DNA of 63,097 bases from Deltaproteobacteria bacterium (GCA_021413675.1 JAIOQA010000019.1:1-63097); one strand, 5' to 3'; positions 28,011-37,343 are shown, counted from the first letter of the stretch. The notes: generated by a model not told the origin, from the sequence alone. Numbers and translations are program-made.

Positions 28011-28697
28011 ATGCACGACCTGGCGGTTTCGTTCGACGCGGGCCAGACCCTCATCGATCTCGACGACGCGATGCTCGCGCGCGCGCTGGCCGGGCTGGGC
28101 GCGCCCATCAACGCGAGCGCGGTCGATGGCGCGCTCGCGGTGGCGTGGCTGACCTACGACCGGCTGGTCGCCGAGGGCGCGCAGCACCCGTGGCATCGGC
28201 TCATGACGGCGCTCTTGCGCGAGCTCGACATCGCGGAGGATCGGCGCGCGGGGCTGGTGGCGCAGCTGTGGGAGCAGCAGCTGCGCGCGAACTTCTGGCG
28301 CCGGCCGGTGGCGGGGATGATCGAGCTGGTCGGCGAGCTGCGCACCGCCGGCGTGCGGGTCGGCGTGCTGTCGAACTCGGAGGGCCGGCTGGCGGAGCTG
28401 TTCGACGAGATCGGCTGGCGCGGGCGGTTCGACACGATCGTCGACTCGGGCGTGGTCGGGATCGAGAAGCCGGATCCGCGGATCTTCGCGATCGCCGCGC
28501 AGCAGCTGGGCTGCCCGCTGAACGCGCTCATCCACGTCGGCGACTCGCGCACCGCGGATGTCGATGGCGCGGTGGCGGCGGGCGCGCGGGCGATCGGCTT
28601 CGGGCGCGGCGTCGTCGACCCGGCGCCGCGAGTGGCGTACGCGCGCGACGCCGAGGCGGTGCGGGTGGCGCTGCGCGCCTGGGGCGTCGGAATCTAG
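28011..28697 (+). CDS. HAD-superfamily hydrolase with variant motif I
   Basis: This 228-residue HAD-like protein has motif II VGVLSNSEGR, motif III Lys in GIEKPDPRIF, and motif IV HVGDSRTADVDGA. Motif I reads FDAGQTL: the nucleophile Asp is present but the general-acid Asp two residues on is Gly, so classical phosphatase chemistry is doubtful. Its stop TAG shares bases with the opposing gene's stop in the palindrome CTAG at 28694-28697. Substrate is unknown. Confidence 0.8.
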   Translation: MHDLAVSFDAGQTLIDLDDAMLARALAGLGAPINASAVDGALAVAWLTYDRLVAEGAQHPWHRLMTALLRELDIAEDRRAGLVAQLWEQQLRANFWRRPVAGMIELVGELRTAGVRVGVLSNSEGRLAELFDEIGWRGRFDTIVDSGVVGIEKPDPRIFAIAAQQLGCPLNALIHVGDSRTADVDGAVAAGARAIGFGRGVVDPAPRVAYARDAEAVRVALRAWGVGI

Positions 28698-29425
28698 CGA
28701 TTCGCGGCGAGCCGGCGGTACGCCGCGATCTGCACGAGCGCGGTCACGAGCATGACCGCGAGGATGATCGCGAGCTGGATCGGCAGGAGCGTGCGGACCG
28801 CCGGCACCGACGGCTTCTTGCCGGCGAGCACGGTGACCCGGGCGACCAGCCACGGCGCGAGCTCGAGCGCGAACAGCGCGACCAGCCACGGCGCGACCCG
28901 GCGCTTCACGCCCTGGGTGAGCGCGGCGCTGCGCGCCGAGGCGCGCGCGGGGCTCAGGCCCTCGATCGCGGCGGCCGGGCTCGCGACCCAGAGCGCCGAC
29001 GCGATCGGCACGGCGTAGCCGACGACCGCGAGCAGCCCAAGGCCGATCGCGGCGACCGACAGCTTGGCGGTCGCGACCGCGGGCACGCTCGCGATCATCC
29101 GCCGGCCCCAGCCCGCGCGGCCGCGATCGTCGAGCGCCTCGGCGACTGTCGGGGCGAGCACGCCGGCGAGGGCGCGCGCGAGCAGGACCGCGCCGACCAG
29201 CGCGAACACGCACCAGACATCGTAGGCGTGGCGCGCGGCGATCGGATCGGCGTCGCCCGGGATCCGGCGCAGGGTCGCGAGCGTGTACAGCACCAGCGGC
29301 GCGGCCGCGATCGCGAACCCGACGGCGATCGCCGGCAGCGCGCGGGGGATCGCGCGGAACGCATCACCGAGGCAGTCGCGCATGCGGAGCACGCCGCGAG
29401 GATGCCGGATGGCGCGCGCGGTCAC
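28694..29425 (-). CDS. hypothetical multi-pass membrane protein
   Basis: This 243-residue inner-membrane protein has about five to six hydrophobic segments, for example ALPAIAVGFAIAAAPLVLY, ALVGAVLLARALAGVLAPTV and the last ILAVMLVTALVQIAAY. The GTG start at 29423-29425 gives the longest form; ATG at 29381-29383 (MRDCLGDAFRAIPRAL) is a plausible alternative and begins with the amphipathic helix often seen in this kind of glycerophosphoryl-type membrane domain. No conserved catalytic residues were recognised. It may be cotranscribed with the methyltransferase gene 3 bases upstream. Confidence 0.6.
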   Translation of the reverse strand: MTARAIRHPRGVLRMRDCLGDAFRAIPRALPAIAVGFAIAAAPLVLYTLATLRRIPGDADPIAARHAYDVWCVFALVGAVLLARALAGVLAPTVAEALDDRGRAGWGRRMIASVPAVATAKLSVAAIGLGLLAVVGYAVPIASALWVASPAAAIEGLSPARASARSAALTQGVKRRVAPWLVALFALELAPWLVARVTVLAGKKPSVPAVRTLLPIQLAIILAVMLVTALVQIAAYRRLAANR

Positions 29426-29428
29426 AAG

Positions 29429-31009
29429 CTACCCGCGGTCCCAGCGCTCGAGGGTCGCGTCGAAGCCTCCGAGGTCGACCTCGAGGCGGGTCGCGAGGCG
29501 AAACCCCGCGGCCAGGGCGGCGCGCTCGGTGCGCTTCGGCACCGGCGTGATCCACACCAGCCGGCCGCCGCGGCCGAGGACCGCGGCCGCGTGGCCGACG
29601 AACTGCTCGAGCAGCGCCGGCACGTCGCCGCGCACGCGCCGGCCGAGCGGCGGGTTGGTGACGATGCAGGTCACGTCGGGCGGGTGCAGCGTCAAGGCGT
29701 CGCCGACCCGGAGCTCGGCGGTGAGGCCGGCGGCGCTGAGGTTGGCCCGGGTCGCCTCGAGGGCGCGCGGATCCAGATCGCTGCCGCACAGGCCGCGCGG
29801 CTTGCCCGCGAGCGCGCACTCGATGAGCTCCGCGCCCGAGCCCACGAACGGATCCCAGACGACATCGCTCGCGGTGATCTGCGCGACCCGCGCGAGCGCG
29901 GCGGCGATCGTCGGGTGCGAGGCGGCCGGGACATCGGCGACCCGCCAGGCGAAGCGCGGATCGGTGAAGCGCCGTGGCCGCAGCTCGAGCCGGCCGCCAT
30001 CCTCGTCGACGACGACGTCCCAGGTGGTCGCGGTGGGATCGTTGAGCAGGGCCGGCGCCGCGGCGGCGACCTGGCGCGCGGTGTCCCAGACCAGGCCGCG
30101 GCGATGGCCGCCGCCGGTGAAGTCGAGGCGCCAGCGGATCGGGCCGCGGGTCAGCGTGGTCAGGTTCGCGATCACCGCGGGCGCGGTCAGCGCGCGCGCG
30201 ATCGCCTGTGCGGTCAGGGTCGGCAGCGGCACCGCGAGCCCGGCGGTGAACAGCGTGCGCGCGCGCCACAGCTGCGCGAGGCTCTGGCCCTTGCCGAGCG
30301 TCACCGAGACCGCGCCGCGCTCGATCGCGTCGATCGCCACGCCCGCGGTGCGCAGCTCGTCGGCGCACAGCTCCTCGAGGCCGGCGCGGCAGCGCACGAC
30401 CACCGCGACCTTGGTCGGCAGCGGCGCGTCGAGCGCGACCTCGCTCACCACATCGCGGGTCGCGGTGCGCTCGGCCATCAGCACCGCGCGCTCGCGGCGG
30501 CGCACCAGCTCGGCGTCGTCGCCGGCGTCGTGCTTGAGGCGCGCGAGCGCGTCGTCGCCGCCGACCTTGCCGAGCGCCTCGGCGACCGCGCGGCGATGAT
30601 CGACCGGCAGGTCGCGATCCCAGTACGCGATCAGCGCGGCGCGCGCGAGGTCGCCGCCGAGCTTGCCGAGCGCGACCGCCGCGGCCTTGCGCGCGCGGGG
30701 CCGGGCGCCCTCGTCGGCGATCACCGCGAGCTGGTGATCGCGCGCGGGCTCGTCGCCGCGGCGGGCGATCGCGCCGAGCGCGGCGATCAGGCGGGCCGCG
30801 CCGCCCTCGGTCGTCTGGGCCAGGTGCGTCAGCAGCGCGGCGCGCGCGGCCGGGCCGTCGGCGCGCAGCAGCGCGGTCTGGGCCTTGGCGGCGGTGGTGT
30901 CGTCGGCGGTGTCGGCGAGGAGCGCGACCACGGCGGCGAGATCGCGGCGGCCGGGCGTGTAGCTCGGCGCGGCGATCGCGCGGACCAGCTCGTCGACGGG
31001 TTGGGTCAT
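29429..31009 (-). CDS. THUMP-domain RNA methyltransferase with N-terminal HEAT-like repeats
   Basis: This 526-residue protein probably methylates a guanine in tRNA or rRNA. Residues about 10-190 are short Ala-rich helical repeats (ARKAAAVALGKLGGDLARAAL, RRAVAEALGKVGGDDALARL) of HEAT type. A THUMP-like RNA-binding region follows (VRCRAGLEELCADELRTAGV). The C-terminal Rossmann methyltransferase has SAM motif DPFVGSGAELIE, the acidic GSDLDPRAL and catalytic NPPLGRRV, a variant of the NPPYG signature. ATG 31007-31009 is chosen. HEAT repeats at the N-terminus are not part of the usual THUMP methyltransferase. Confidence 0.78.
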   Translation of the reverse strand: MTQPVDELVRAIAAPSYTPGRRDLAAVVALLADTADDTTAAKAQTALLRADGPAARAALLTHLAQTTEGGAARLIAALGAIARRGDEPARDHQLAVIADEGARPRARKAAAVALGKLGGDLARAALIAYWDRDLPVDHRRAVAEALGKVGGDDALARLKHDAGDDAELVRRRERAVLMAERTATRDVVSEVALDAPLPTKVAVVVRCRAGLEELCADELRTAGVAIDAIERGAVSVTLGKGQSLAQLWRARTLFTAGLAVPLPTLTAQAIARALTAPAVIANLTTLTRGPIRWRLDFTGGGHRRGLVWDTARQVAAAAPALLNDPTATTWDVVVDEDGGRLELRPRRFTDPRFAWRVADVPAASHPTIAAALARVAQITASDVVWDPFVGSGAELIECALAGKPRGLCGSDLDPRALEATRANLSAAGLTAELRVGDALTLHPPDVTCIVTNPPLGRRVRGDVPALLEQFVGHAAAVLGRGGRLVWITPVPKRTERAALAAGFRLATRLEVDLGGFDATLERWDRG

Positions 31010-31113
31010 CGGCGCACCATACCCGGTGGCAAGCCTCGGCACACGAGCGCGGTCACCCCGATGTCACGCGAGTAACGATGGACGCGACACCCGGGGCGGG
31101 TAAGCATGCAGGG

Positions 31114-33645
31114 ATGCGCGCGCGCGTCATGCTGATCGGTGCGGTCGTCGCGATCGCCGCACCGGCCCACGCCGGCATCGTCCGCGGCACCGTGTTCGTC
31201 GACGCCGACGGCGATGGCAAGCGCGGCGTCGAGGAGGTCGCGGTGCCGGATGCGGTGGTCGGGTGGCGCGATCGCCGCTTCGTGCAGGCCGATCTCGATG
31301 GCGCCTACCAGCTGGACATCGACGACAACGAGGCCGGCGAGGTCTGGGTCCGGGTGCCCGATGGGTTCCGGCCGGGCCCGGTGTGGCGGGCGGCGCGCGC
31401 GGCGCCGGGGATCACGAGCGTCGATCTCCCGGTGGTGCGGCTGACGAAGGCCGAGCTCGCGCAGCCGCTGCGCTTCGTGGTCGCGTCGGATGCCCACATG
31501 CAGGGCACCGACGTGCTGTGGACCGCGCATGATCTCGGCCTCGCGCTGGCGCAGGCGACGGCGCTCGATCCGCCCCCGCGCTTCCTCACGATCCTCGGCG
31601 ACCTGACCCAGGACAACCGCGACCCGCAGTTCCAGCAGCTCGACGCCGCGCGGGCCGACCTCGGGCCGGCGTGGGTCCCGGTGCCCGGCAACCACGACTG
31701 GTACGACGGTGGCGCCGGGTATCGCAAGCACTACGGTCCATCGAGCTACAGCTTCGACACCGGCGGGGCGCACGTCGTGGTGTGGAACGCCTCGCTCTCC
31801 CAGGACGCGCTGCTCGCGTTCCTGACCGCCGACCTCGCGCGCGTCGATCCGGAGATGCCCGTCATCGCGCTCGGGCACGTGCCGCCCAACCAGGTCGTGA
31901 TCGACGCGATGCGCGCGCTCGGCGTCGACTACCTGCTGTGCGGCCACTGGCACTCGAACCGCATCGTCGATCACGGCGGGCTCATCGAGTACGACACCGC
32001 GCCGCTGATCATGGGCGGGCTCGATGGTTCGCCCGCGGGCTACCGCGTGTTCACGCTCGCCGCCGGCAAGCTCACGAGCGAGTTCCACGCGATCGTCGAC
32101 GCGCCGACGGTGGCGCTGGTCAGCCCGCGCGCCGGCTGCGCCGACCCCGAGGGCTTCGACCTGATCGCCAGCGCGGCGATCGACGCTGCGGATCCGATCG
32201 TCACCGCGACGATCGACGGCGCCGCGCCGGTCGCGCTGACCTCCGTCGGCGGCTGGGACTACCAGGCGACGGTGGCGCTCGCGCCCGGGCGCCACACGAT
32301 CGCGCTCCACGCCCAGGGCGCGACCGCGGCGGCCTCGACGACCGCGGCGATCGACGTCTGCGCGCCGCCGACGCTGTCGACCACCGGCGGCACCTGGGCC
32401 GGGCTCGGCGGCGGACCGACCCACACCAACGCGCGCGGTGAAGGCCTCGCGACCCCGCTGGTCACCGCGTGGACCACCGCGGTCGGCGGCCACCTGCTCG
32501 CCGCGACGCCGGCGATCGCCGACGGGCTGGTGTTCGTCGCGGTCACCGACCTCGGGCAGGGCACGCGCGGCGGCGTGGTCGCGCTCGATCTCGGCACGGG
32601 CGCCGAGCGCTGGCGCTGGACCTCGGCATCGGCGACCCGCGCCGGGCCGGCGGTCGGCCACGGCCTGGTGGTCGCGAGCACCGAGGACGGCACGATCACC
32701 GCGCTCGACGCGGCCACCGGCGAGGTCCGCTGGGTCCACCCGCTCGGCCTTGGCCTCGACGACGCCATCACGACCCTCTGGGCGTCGCCGACGATCGCCG
32801 ACGACGTGGTCTACATCGGCGTGCAGCACCGCATGGCCGCGCTCGATCTGCTGACCGGCGACGTGCGCTGGCAGCTCGAGGCCGTTCCCGACGGCGACGG
32901 CGTCGCGGTCGCGGTCGCGGCGACGGTGGCGAACGGCCTGGTCCTCGATCAGTTCCACCGCGACAAGGGCGGCATCATCGGCTGGCGCGCGATCGATGGG
33001 CACCCGGAGTGGCGACGCGACGGCGACGAGGTGGTCGCGGTCAACGCGTCCCCGATCATCGCCGAGGATCGGGTGTTCGTCGCCAACGGCCGCGACGAGG
33101 TCACCGCGTTCGATCAGCGGACCGGCGACAAGCAGTGGTCCACCAAGCTGGATGACCAGGGCTTCGACTGGGGCTACGCGATCGTCGGGACGCCGGCCTA
33201 CGCCGACGGTCGCCTCTTCGTGCCGACCCGCTACCGCGATCTCGTCGCGCTCGATGCGTCGACCGGCGCGGTGCGCTGGCGCTTCGCCGGCGGCTCGACG
33301 CCGCTCCACGTGACCCACTACCGCGGCCACAGCGACGGCTTCGCGGCCAGTCCGGTCGTCACCGGTGACACCGTGTGGATCGCTGGCGTCGACGGGAAGC
33401 TGACCGCGCTCGACGCCGCGACCGGCGCGGTCCGGTGGGAGGCCGCGCTGGGCGTGCCGGTGCTCGGCGGCCTCGCGGTCGCGGGCGATCGGCTGATCGT
33501 CACGTCGTTCGACGGCACGGTGCGCGCGCTGGCGCCGGTGGTCGAGCCCGCCGCGGGCGGCTGCAACGCGGGCGGCGGATCGTCGCTCGGGCTGGTGGTG
33601 ATCGCGCTCGTGCTCCGGCGGCGCCGCCGCGCTCAGGGATTGTAG
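31114..33645 (+). CDS. secreted calcineurin-like phosphoesterase with PQQ-type propeller and MYXO-CTERM-like tail
   Basis: This is an 843-residue exported protein. A signal peptide (MLIGAVVAIAAPAHA) is followed by an SdrD-B-like beta domain (GTVFVDADGDGKRGVEE). A metallophosphoesterase domain spans about 115-330 with SDAHMQG, LGDLTQDNRD, PGNHDWYD, LGHVPPN and CGHWHSN, the full metal-ligand set. From about 430 there is a beta-propeller of PQQ-like repeats (VVALDLGTGAERWRW, ITALDAATGEVRW). The end is GGCNAGGG, a hydrophobic run and RRRRR, as in MYXO-CTERM proteins, but with four extra residues. ATG 31114 is chosen. It overlaps the opposing GH31 gene by 13 bases at the 3' ends. Confidence 0.86.
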   Translation: MRARVMLIGAVVAIAAPAHAGIVRGTVFVDADGDGKRGVEEVAVPDAVVGWRDRRFVQADLDGAYQLDIDDNEAGEVWVRVPDGFRPGPVWRAARAAPGITSVDLPVVRLTKAELAQPLRFVVASDAHMQGTDVLWTAHDLGLALAQATALDPPPRFLTILGDLTQDNRDPQFQQLDAARADLGPAWVPVPGNHDWYDGGAGYRKHYGPSSYSFDTGGAHVVVWNASLSQDALLAFLTADLARVDPEMPVIALGHVPPNQVVIDAMRALGVDYLLCGHWHSNRIVDHGGLIEYDTAPLIMGGLDGSPAGYRVFTLAAGKLTSEFHAIVDAPTVALVSPRAGCADPEGFDLIASAAIDAADPIVTATIDGAAPVALTSVGGWDYQATVALAPGRHTIALHAQGATAAASTTAAIDVCAPPTLSTTGGTWAGLGGGPTHTNARGEGLATPLVTAWTTAVGGHLLAATPAIADGLVFVAVTDLGQGTRGGVVALDLGTGAERWRWTSASATRAGPAVGHGLVVASTEDGTITALDAATGEVRWVHPLGLGLDDAITTLWASPTIADDVVYIGVQHRMAALDLLTGDVRWQLEAVPDGDGVAVAVAATVANGLVLDQFHRDKGGIIGWRAIDGHPEWRRDGDEVVAVNASPIIAEDRVFVANGRDEVTAFDQRTGDKQWSTKLDDQGFDWGYAIVGTPAYADGRLFVPTRYRDLVALDASTGAVRWRFAGGSTPLHVTHYRGHSDGFAASPVVTGDTVWIAGVDGKLTALDAATGAVRWEAALGVPVLGGLAVAGDRLIVTSFDGTVRALAPVVEPAAGGCNAGGGSSLGLVVIALVLRRRRRAQGL

Positions 33646-36140
33646 ATCCGCACCACCAGGTGACGGGCCGCGTCGCCGCTCGCCGCCGCGAGCGATCCGC
33701 CGCCCGCGAGCGTGAGCGTGCCGGTGCCGGTGACCTCGATCTCGACGAAGCCCGCGCCGGCGGTGATCGTCGCCGGCGCGCCGTTCCAGGTCGCGCTGGT
33801 CGGCGCGCCCGCGCTCGCCGGCCGCGGCGTCCAGTCGAAGCAGGTCGTGCCATCGACCTCGCAGCGGTGCGCGATCGCCGCGCCGCTCGACGGCCACAGC
33901 CACAGCGTGCGATCGCCGCCGATGTCGGCCGCGGTGATCGCGCCGGTCGCCGCCGGCGCCGCGCGCACCGTATCGACGCCGTCGGGCCAGGTCAGGATCA
34001 GCGCGCCCTCGGGCACGTACATCGGCAGCTCGGTCAGCGGCGCGTCCGCGGTGATCACGCCGCCGGCGATCGCCGCGCCGCCCGCGAGCGGGTACCAGGT
34101 GCCCACCGGCAGGTGCACGCTGCGGTTGGTCGCGCCCTCGGTCACCACCGGCGCGACGAGGATGTCGCCGAGCAGGTACTCGTCGGTGATCGTCCACGCC
34201 CACGGCTCGTCGTAGGCGAGCGCGATCGCGCGGATCAGCGGCAGGCCGCGATCGTGCGCGTCCTTCGCGAGGCTCTCGAGGTACGGCACGAGCCGCATGT
34301 GGAACCGGGTCCAGCGCCGGAAGTGCGCGATGGTCTCGGCGTCCTTCTGCCAGTTCCAGTTCTCGCGCGCCGATCGGCCGTGGTGCGTGCGCATCACCGG
34401 CGACAGCGCGCCGAGCTCGACCCAGCGGAAGAACAGCTCCTTCGTGGTCGGCACCGTCGACTGGCTCATGTAGCCGCCGATGTCCGAGCCGAAGTACGGG
34501 AACCCGGTCACGCCCAGGCCGATCGCCATCGGGATCACCGACGGGAACCCATCGCCGAGCGAGAAGTCGGTCTGCTGATCGCCGGGCCAGAACACCTGGA
34601 TGAGCGGCTGCGAGCCGATCCACGCCGCGCGCATGAAGTAGAGGAAGTCCTTCCCGGCGGCCTGCCGCTCGGCGGCGAGGTCGTGGTTGATCTGCGCCCA
34701 GTCGCGCGGGTAGCGGTTGTGGACCAGCGCGGCGTCCTCGCCCGAGGCGAGCACCGCGTCGGTCGGCAGCCACTCGCCGTAGTCGGCCATCCAGCCGTCG
34801 GCGCCGGCGGCCAGGCCGACCTTGTAGACGTCCTTCGCCCAGGTGACCGCGGCCGGGTTGGTGAGATCGAGCAAGGTCGTGCTGCGGAACTTCACGCCGT
34901 CGAAGGTGTAGAGCCCGCCGTCCTTGTGGATCGTGTAGCCCGCGGTCGTGGCCTCGTCGTAGACGTCGGCGAGCGAGTCGACGAACGTGTTGTTGTAGGT
35001 GAGGAAGTCGAAGCCGAGGCCGTGCAGGTCGTCGGCGAGCTGCGGGAAGTCGGGGTAGAGCGTGGTGTCGTAGTGCCAGTCCTCGTCGAGCGAGTAGCCG
35101 GTGCCCTCGTCCTGGCCGCCGCGCCAGTCCTCGCTCCAGATCGCCGAGACCGCGATGCCGGCGGCGCGCGCGTCGGCCGCGACCTGGCGCACGTTGGCCG
35201 AGCCGAAGATCGCGTCCATCCACGGCGCGAAGACGATCGTCGGCGGGATGTCCGGCCGGCCGACGAAGCCGGTGAGCTTGTCGATCGCGGCGGTCGGCGA
35301 GCCTGCGAGGAACAGGTGCAGATCGAGATCCGGCGACCAGGTCTCGTAGCGCGCGGCGGTCGGGTCCTCGCTGCACAGCGCGAACACCGCGCGGGCATCG
35401 CCGGTGACCGCGAGCGCGTAGCCCTGCGACGACACCAGCATCGGCATCGGCGCGTGGGTCGAGTGCTTGCGGCCCGACAGGAACCAGATGCCGCCGTAGT
35501 CGTCGTCGGCTGCGTCGCTCTTGCCGATGCCGTCCTCCTGGACCCACAGCGGCACGGTGTTGCCGCGGTGATCCACGTCCCACGACTGCGCGCCGAGCCC
35601 GAGGAAGTGCTCGTCGGCGCCGCAGCGCGCGGCCAGGGACGCGCGGTTGCCGCCGGTGAAGTGCAGGCCGATCGCCACGTGGGTCGGATCGCCGGCCGCG
35701 GTGTTCGCGGGCTCGGCGGCGAAGCCGATCGAGCCGGTGCCCAGCGCCTTGCCGCCGCCGCGCAGCTCGAAGGTGATCGCGGCGCCGCTCGCGTCGACGG
35801 CGACCGCGCCGAGATGATCGACGCCGGTCCACGGCGCGTCGGCGAGCTTGGGCTCGGTGAACTTGAACGCGCCGAACAGCATCTGCGCGGTCGCGGTCTC
35901 GCTGCGGGTCGCGGCGAACCGCGCCGGCGGCTGGCCGGTCGCCACGCCGCCGCCGGGCAGGGTCTCCCACAGCACGTCGGCGAGGCCATCGGGCGTGCCG
36001 GTGGCGGCGTGGCCGATCTGGATCGCCGGCGGATCGGCGAACACCAGGACCCGGAGCGGGCCGTTGTCGAGGACGGTGGGCGGAGCCGCGGCGTCACCGC
36101 AGGCTGCGACGCCGAGGATTGCGATCAGGCACGCGCGCAT
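33633..36140 (-). CDS. GH31 alpha-glycosidase lipoprotein, YihQ-like clade
   Basis: This is an 835-residue lipoprotein (AILGVAACGD, Cys14) with a GH31 catalytic barrel. Key segments are PPTIVFAPWMDAIFGS, AIWSEDWRGGQ, the nucleophile region DGWMADYGEWLPTDAV, FMRAAWIGSQPLIQVFWPGD, GSDIGGYMS and VMRTHHGRSARENW. The WMADYGEWLP and MRAxxxGSQ segments resemble sulfoquinovosidase YihQ more than maltase-type GH31 enzymes, but the sulfonate-binding residues cannot be confirmed by eye. It is surface- or periplasm-tethered, unlike cytoplasmic YihQ. ATG 36138-36140 is chosen over a GTG three codons earlier. Confidence 0.85.
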   Translation of the reverse strand: MRACLIAILGVAACGDAAAPPTVLDNGPLRVLVFADPPAIQIGHAATGTPDGLADVLWETLPGGGVATGQPPARFAATRSETATAQMLFGAFKFTEPKLADAPWTGVDHLGAVAVDASGAAITFELRGGGKALGTGSIGFAAEPANTAAGDPTHVAIGLHFTGGNRASLAARCGADEHFLGLGAQSWDVDHRGNTVPLWVQEDGIGKSDAADDDYGGIWFLSGRKHSTHAPMPMLVSSQGYALAVTGDARAVFALCSEDPTAARYETWSPDLDLHLFLAGSPTAAIDKLTGFVGRPDIPPTIVFAPWMDAIFGSANVRQVAADARAAGIAVSAIWSEDWRGGQDEGTGYSLDEDWHYDTTLYPDFPQLADDLHGLGFDFLTYNNTFVDSLADVYDEATTAGYTIHKDGGLYTFDGVKFRSTTLLDLTNPAAVTWAKDVYKVGLAAGADGWMADYGEWLPTDAVLASGEDAALVHNRYPRDWAQINHDLAAERQAAGKDFLYFMRAAWIGSQPLIQVFWPGDQQTDFSLGDGFPSVIPMAIGLGVTGFPYFGSDIGGYMSQSTVPTTKELFFRWVELGALSPVMRTHHGRSARENWNWQKDAETIAHFRRWTRFHMRLVPYLESLAKDAHDRGLPLIRAIALAYDEPWAWTITDEYLLGDILVAPVVTEGATNRSVHLPVGTWYPLAGGAAIAGGVITADAPLTELPMYVPEGALILTWPDGVDTVRAAPAATGAITAADIGGDRTLWLWPSSGAAIAHRCEVDGTTCFDWTPRPASAGAPTSATWNGAPATITAGAGFVEIEVTGTGTLTLAGGGSLAAASGDAARHLVVRIYNP

Positions 36141-36239
36141 CGCGCGCACGATAGCGCGCCGCGCGAACGCGATCGCCGCCGCACGACGCGATCGGCGGTC
36201 CGACCTTGTCGTGCGCGGCGGCGCCGCTTACGGTGAGGC

Positions 36240-37343
36240 ATGTCGTCGCGTGGCCGCGCCCTCGCCGAGCTCGTGCGCGTGTTCGGCTGGCTTGGCGCGA
36301 CCGCGTTCGGTGGCCCCTCGGCGCACGTCGCGCTGATGGAGCACGAGGTCGTGGGCAAGCGCGGCTGGCTGACCCGCGCCGAGCTGCTCGAGCTGTTCGC
36401 GGCGGCCAACCTGATCCCGGGCCCGAGCTCGACCGAGCTGGCGATGCACGTCGGGCGCAAGCGCGCCGGCATCCTGGGGCTGATCGTGGCGGGCCTCGCG
36501 TTCATCGTGCCCGCGTCGCTGATCGTCGGCGCGCTGGCCTGGGCCTACGTGCGCTGGGGCGCGGTGCCAGCGGTCACCGGCGCGCTGTGGGGCATGAAGC
36601 CGGTCGTGGTCGCGGTGGTCGGGCACGCGCTCTGGGGCCTCGGCAAGACCGCGCTCAAGGATGCGCTGCGGGTCGCGGTCGCGATCGCCGCGGTCGCCGC
36701 GCTGCTCGTGCCGGTCGATCCGCTGCTGGTGCTGGTCGGCGCGGGCGCGCTCGTGGCGGCGCGGCACCTCCGCTCGGCGACCTCGTTCGCGCCGGTGCTC
36801 GCGCTCGCCCCGGCCAGCGCGGACGCGCCGACCCTGTGGGGCCTCGGCCTCGCGTTCCTCAAGATCGGCGCGCTGCTCTTCGGCAGCGGCTACGTGCTGT
36901 TCGGGTTCCTGCAGCACGAGCTGGTCGAGCAGCGCCACTGGCTGACCGAGCCGCAGCTGGTCGACGCGATCGCGATCGGCCAGGTCACGCCCGGGCCGCT
37001 GTTCACGACCGCGACCTTCATCGGTTACCTGCTCGGCGGCGTCGTAGGCGCGGTCGTCGCGACCGTCGCGATCTTCACCCCGGCGTTCGTGTTCGTCGGG
37101 ATCTCCGGCCCGATCGTCGCCGCGATCCGGCGCTCGCCGGTCGCGTCGTCGTTCCTCGACGGCGTCGTGGTCGCGTCGCTGGCGCTGATGGCGGTGGTGA
37201 CCGGGCAGCTCGCGCGCGACGCGCTGATCGATCCCGGCGCGATCGCGATCGGCGCGGTCGCGGCGCTCGTCTTGATCCGCTACCGCGGCGCCGCGTCGTG
37301 GCTGATCCTCGTCGGCGCCGCGCTCGGCATCGCCACGCACTGA
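36240..37343 (+). CDS. chrA: chromate transporter ChrA
   Basis: This 367-residue inner-membrane protein of the CHR family is usually a chromate efflux pump exchanging for sulfate or protons. Both homologous halves are present. The first has VFGWLGATAFGGPSAHVALM and ANLIPGPSSTELAM; the second has LGLAFLKIGALLFGSGYVLF and AIAIGQVTPGPLFTTATFIG. Around ten membrane segments are seen. The full length implies a complete bidomain transporter. No chromate regulator (ChrB) lies next to it. Confidence 0.92.
   Translation: MSSRGRALAELVRVFGWLGATAFGGPSAHVALMEHEVVGKRGWLTRAELLELFAAANLIPGPSSTELAMHVGRKRAGILGLIVAGLAFIVPASLIVGALAWAYVRWGAVPAVTGALWGMKPVVVAVVGHALWGLGKTALKDALRVAVAIAAVAALLVPVDPLLVLVGAGALVAARHLRSATSFAPVLALAPASADAPTLWGLGLAFLKIGALLFGSGYVLFGFLQHELVEQRHWLTEPQLVDAIAIGQVTPGPLFTTATFIGYLLGGVVGAVVATVAIFTPAFVFVGISGPIVAAIRRSPVASSFLDGVVVASLALMAVVTGQLARDALIDPGAIAIGAVAALVLIRYRGAASWLILVGAALGIATH

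Noticed and set aside
27194..31075. A plus-strand open frame of 1293 codons
   Set aside because: Runs across five real genes in other frames or on the other strand; low-complexity Arg/Gly/Ala sequence without motifs.
31006..35970. A minus-strand open frame of 1654 codons
   Set aside because: Arg/Asp/Gly-rich composition without any domain; it is a shadow of the phosphoesterase gene (plus) and of the GH31 gene in another frame. Long open shadows are normal at this GC content.
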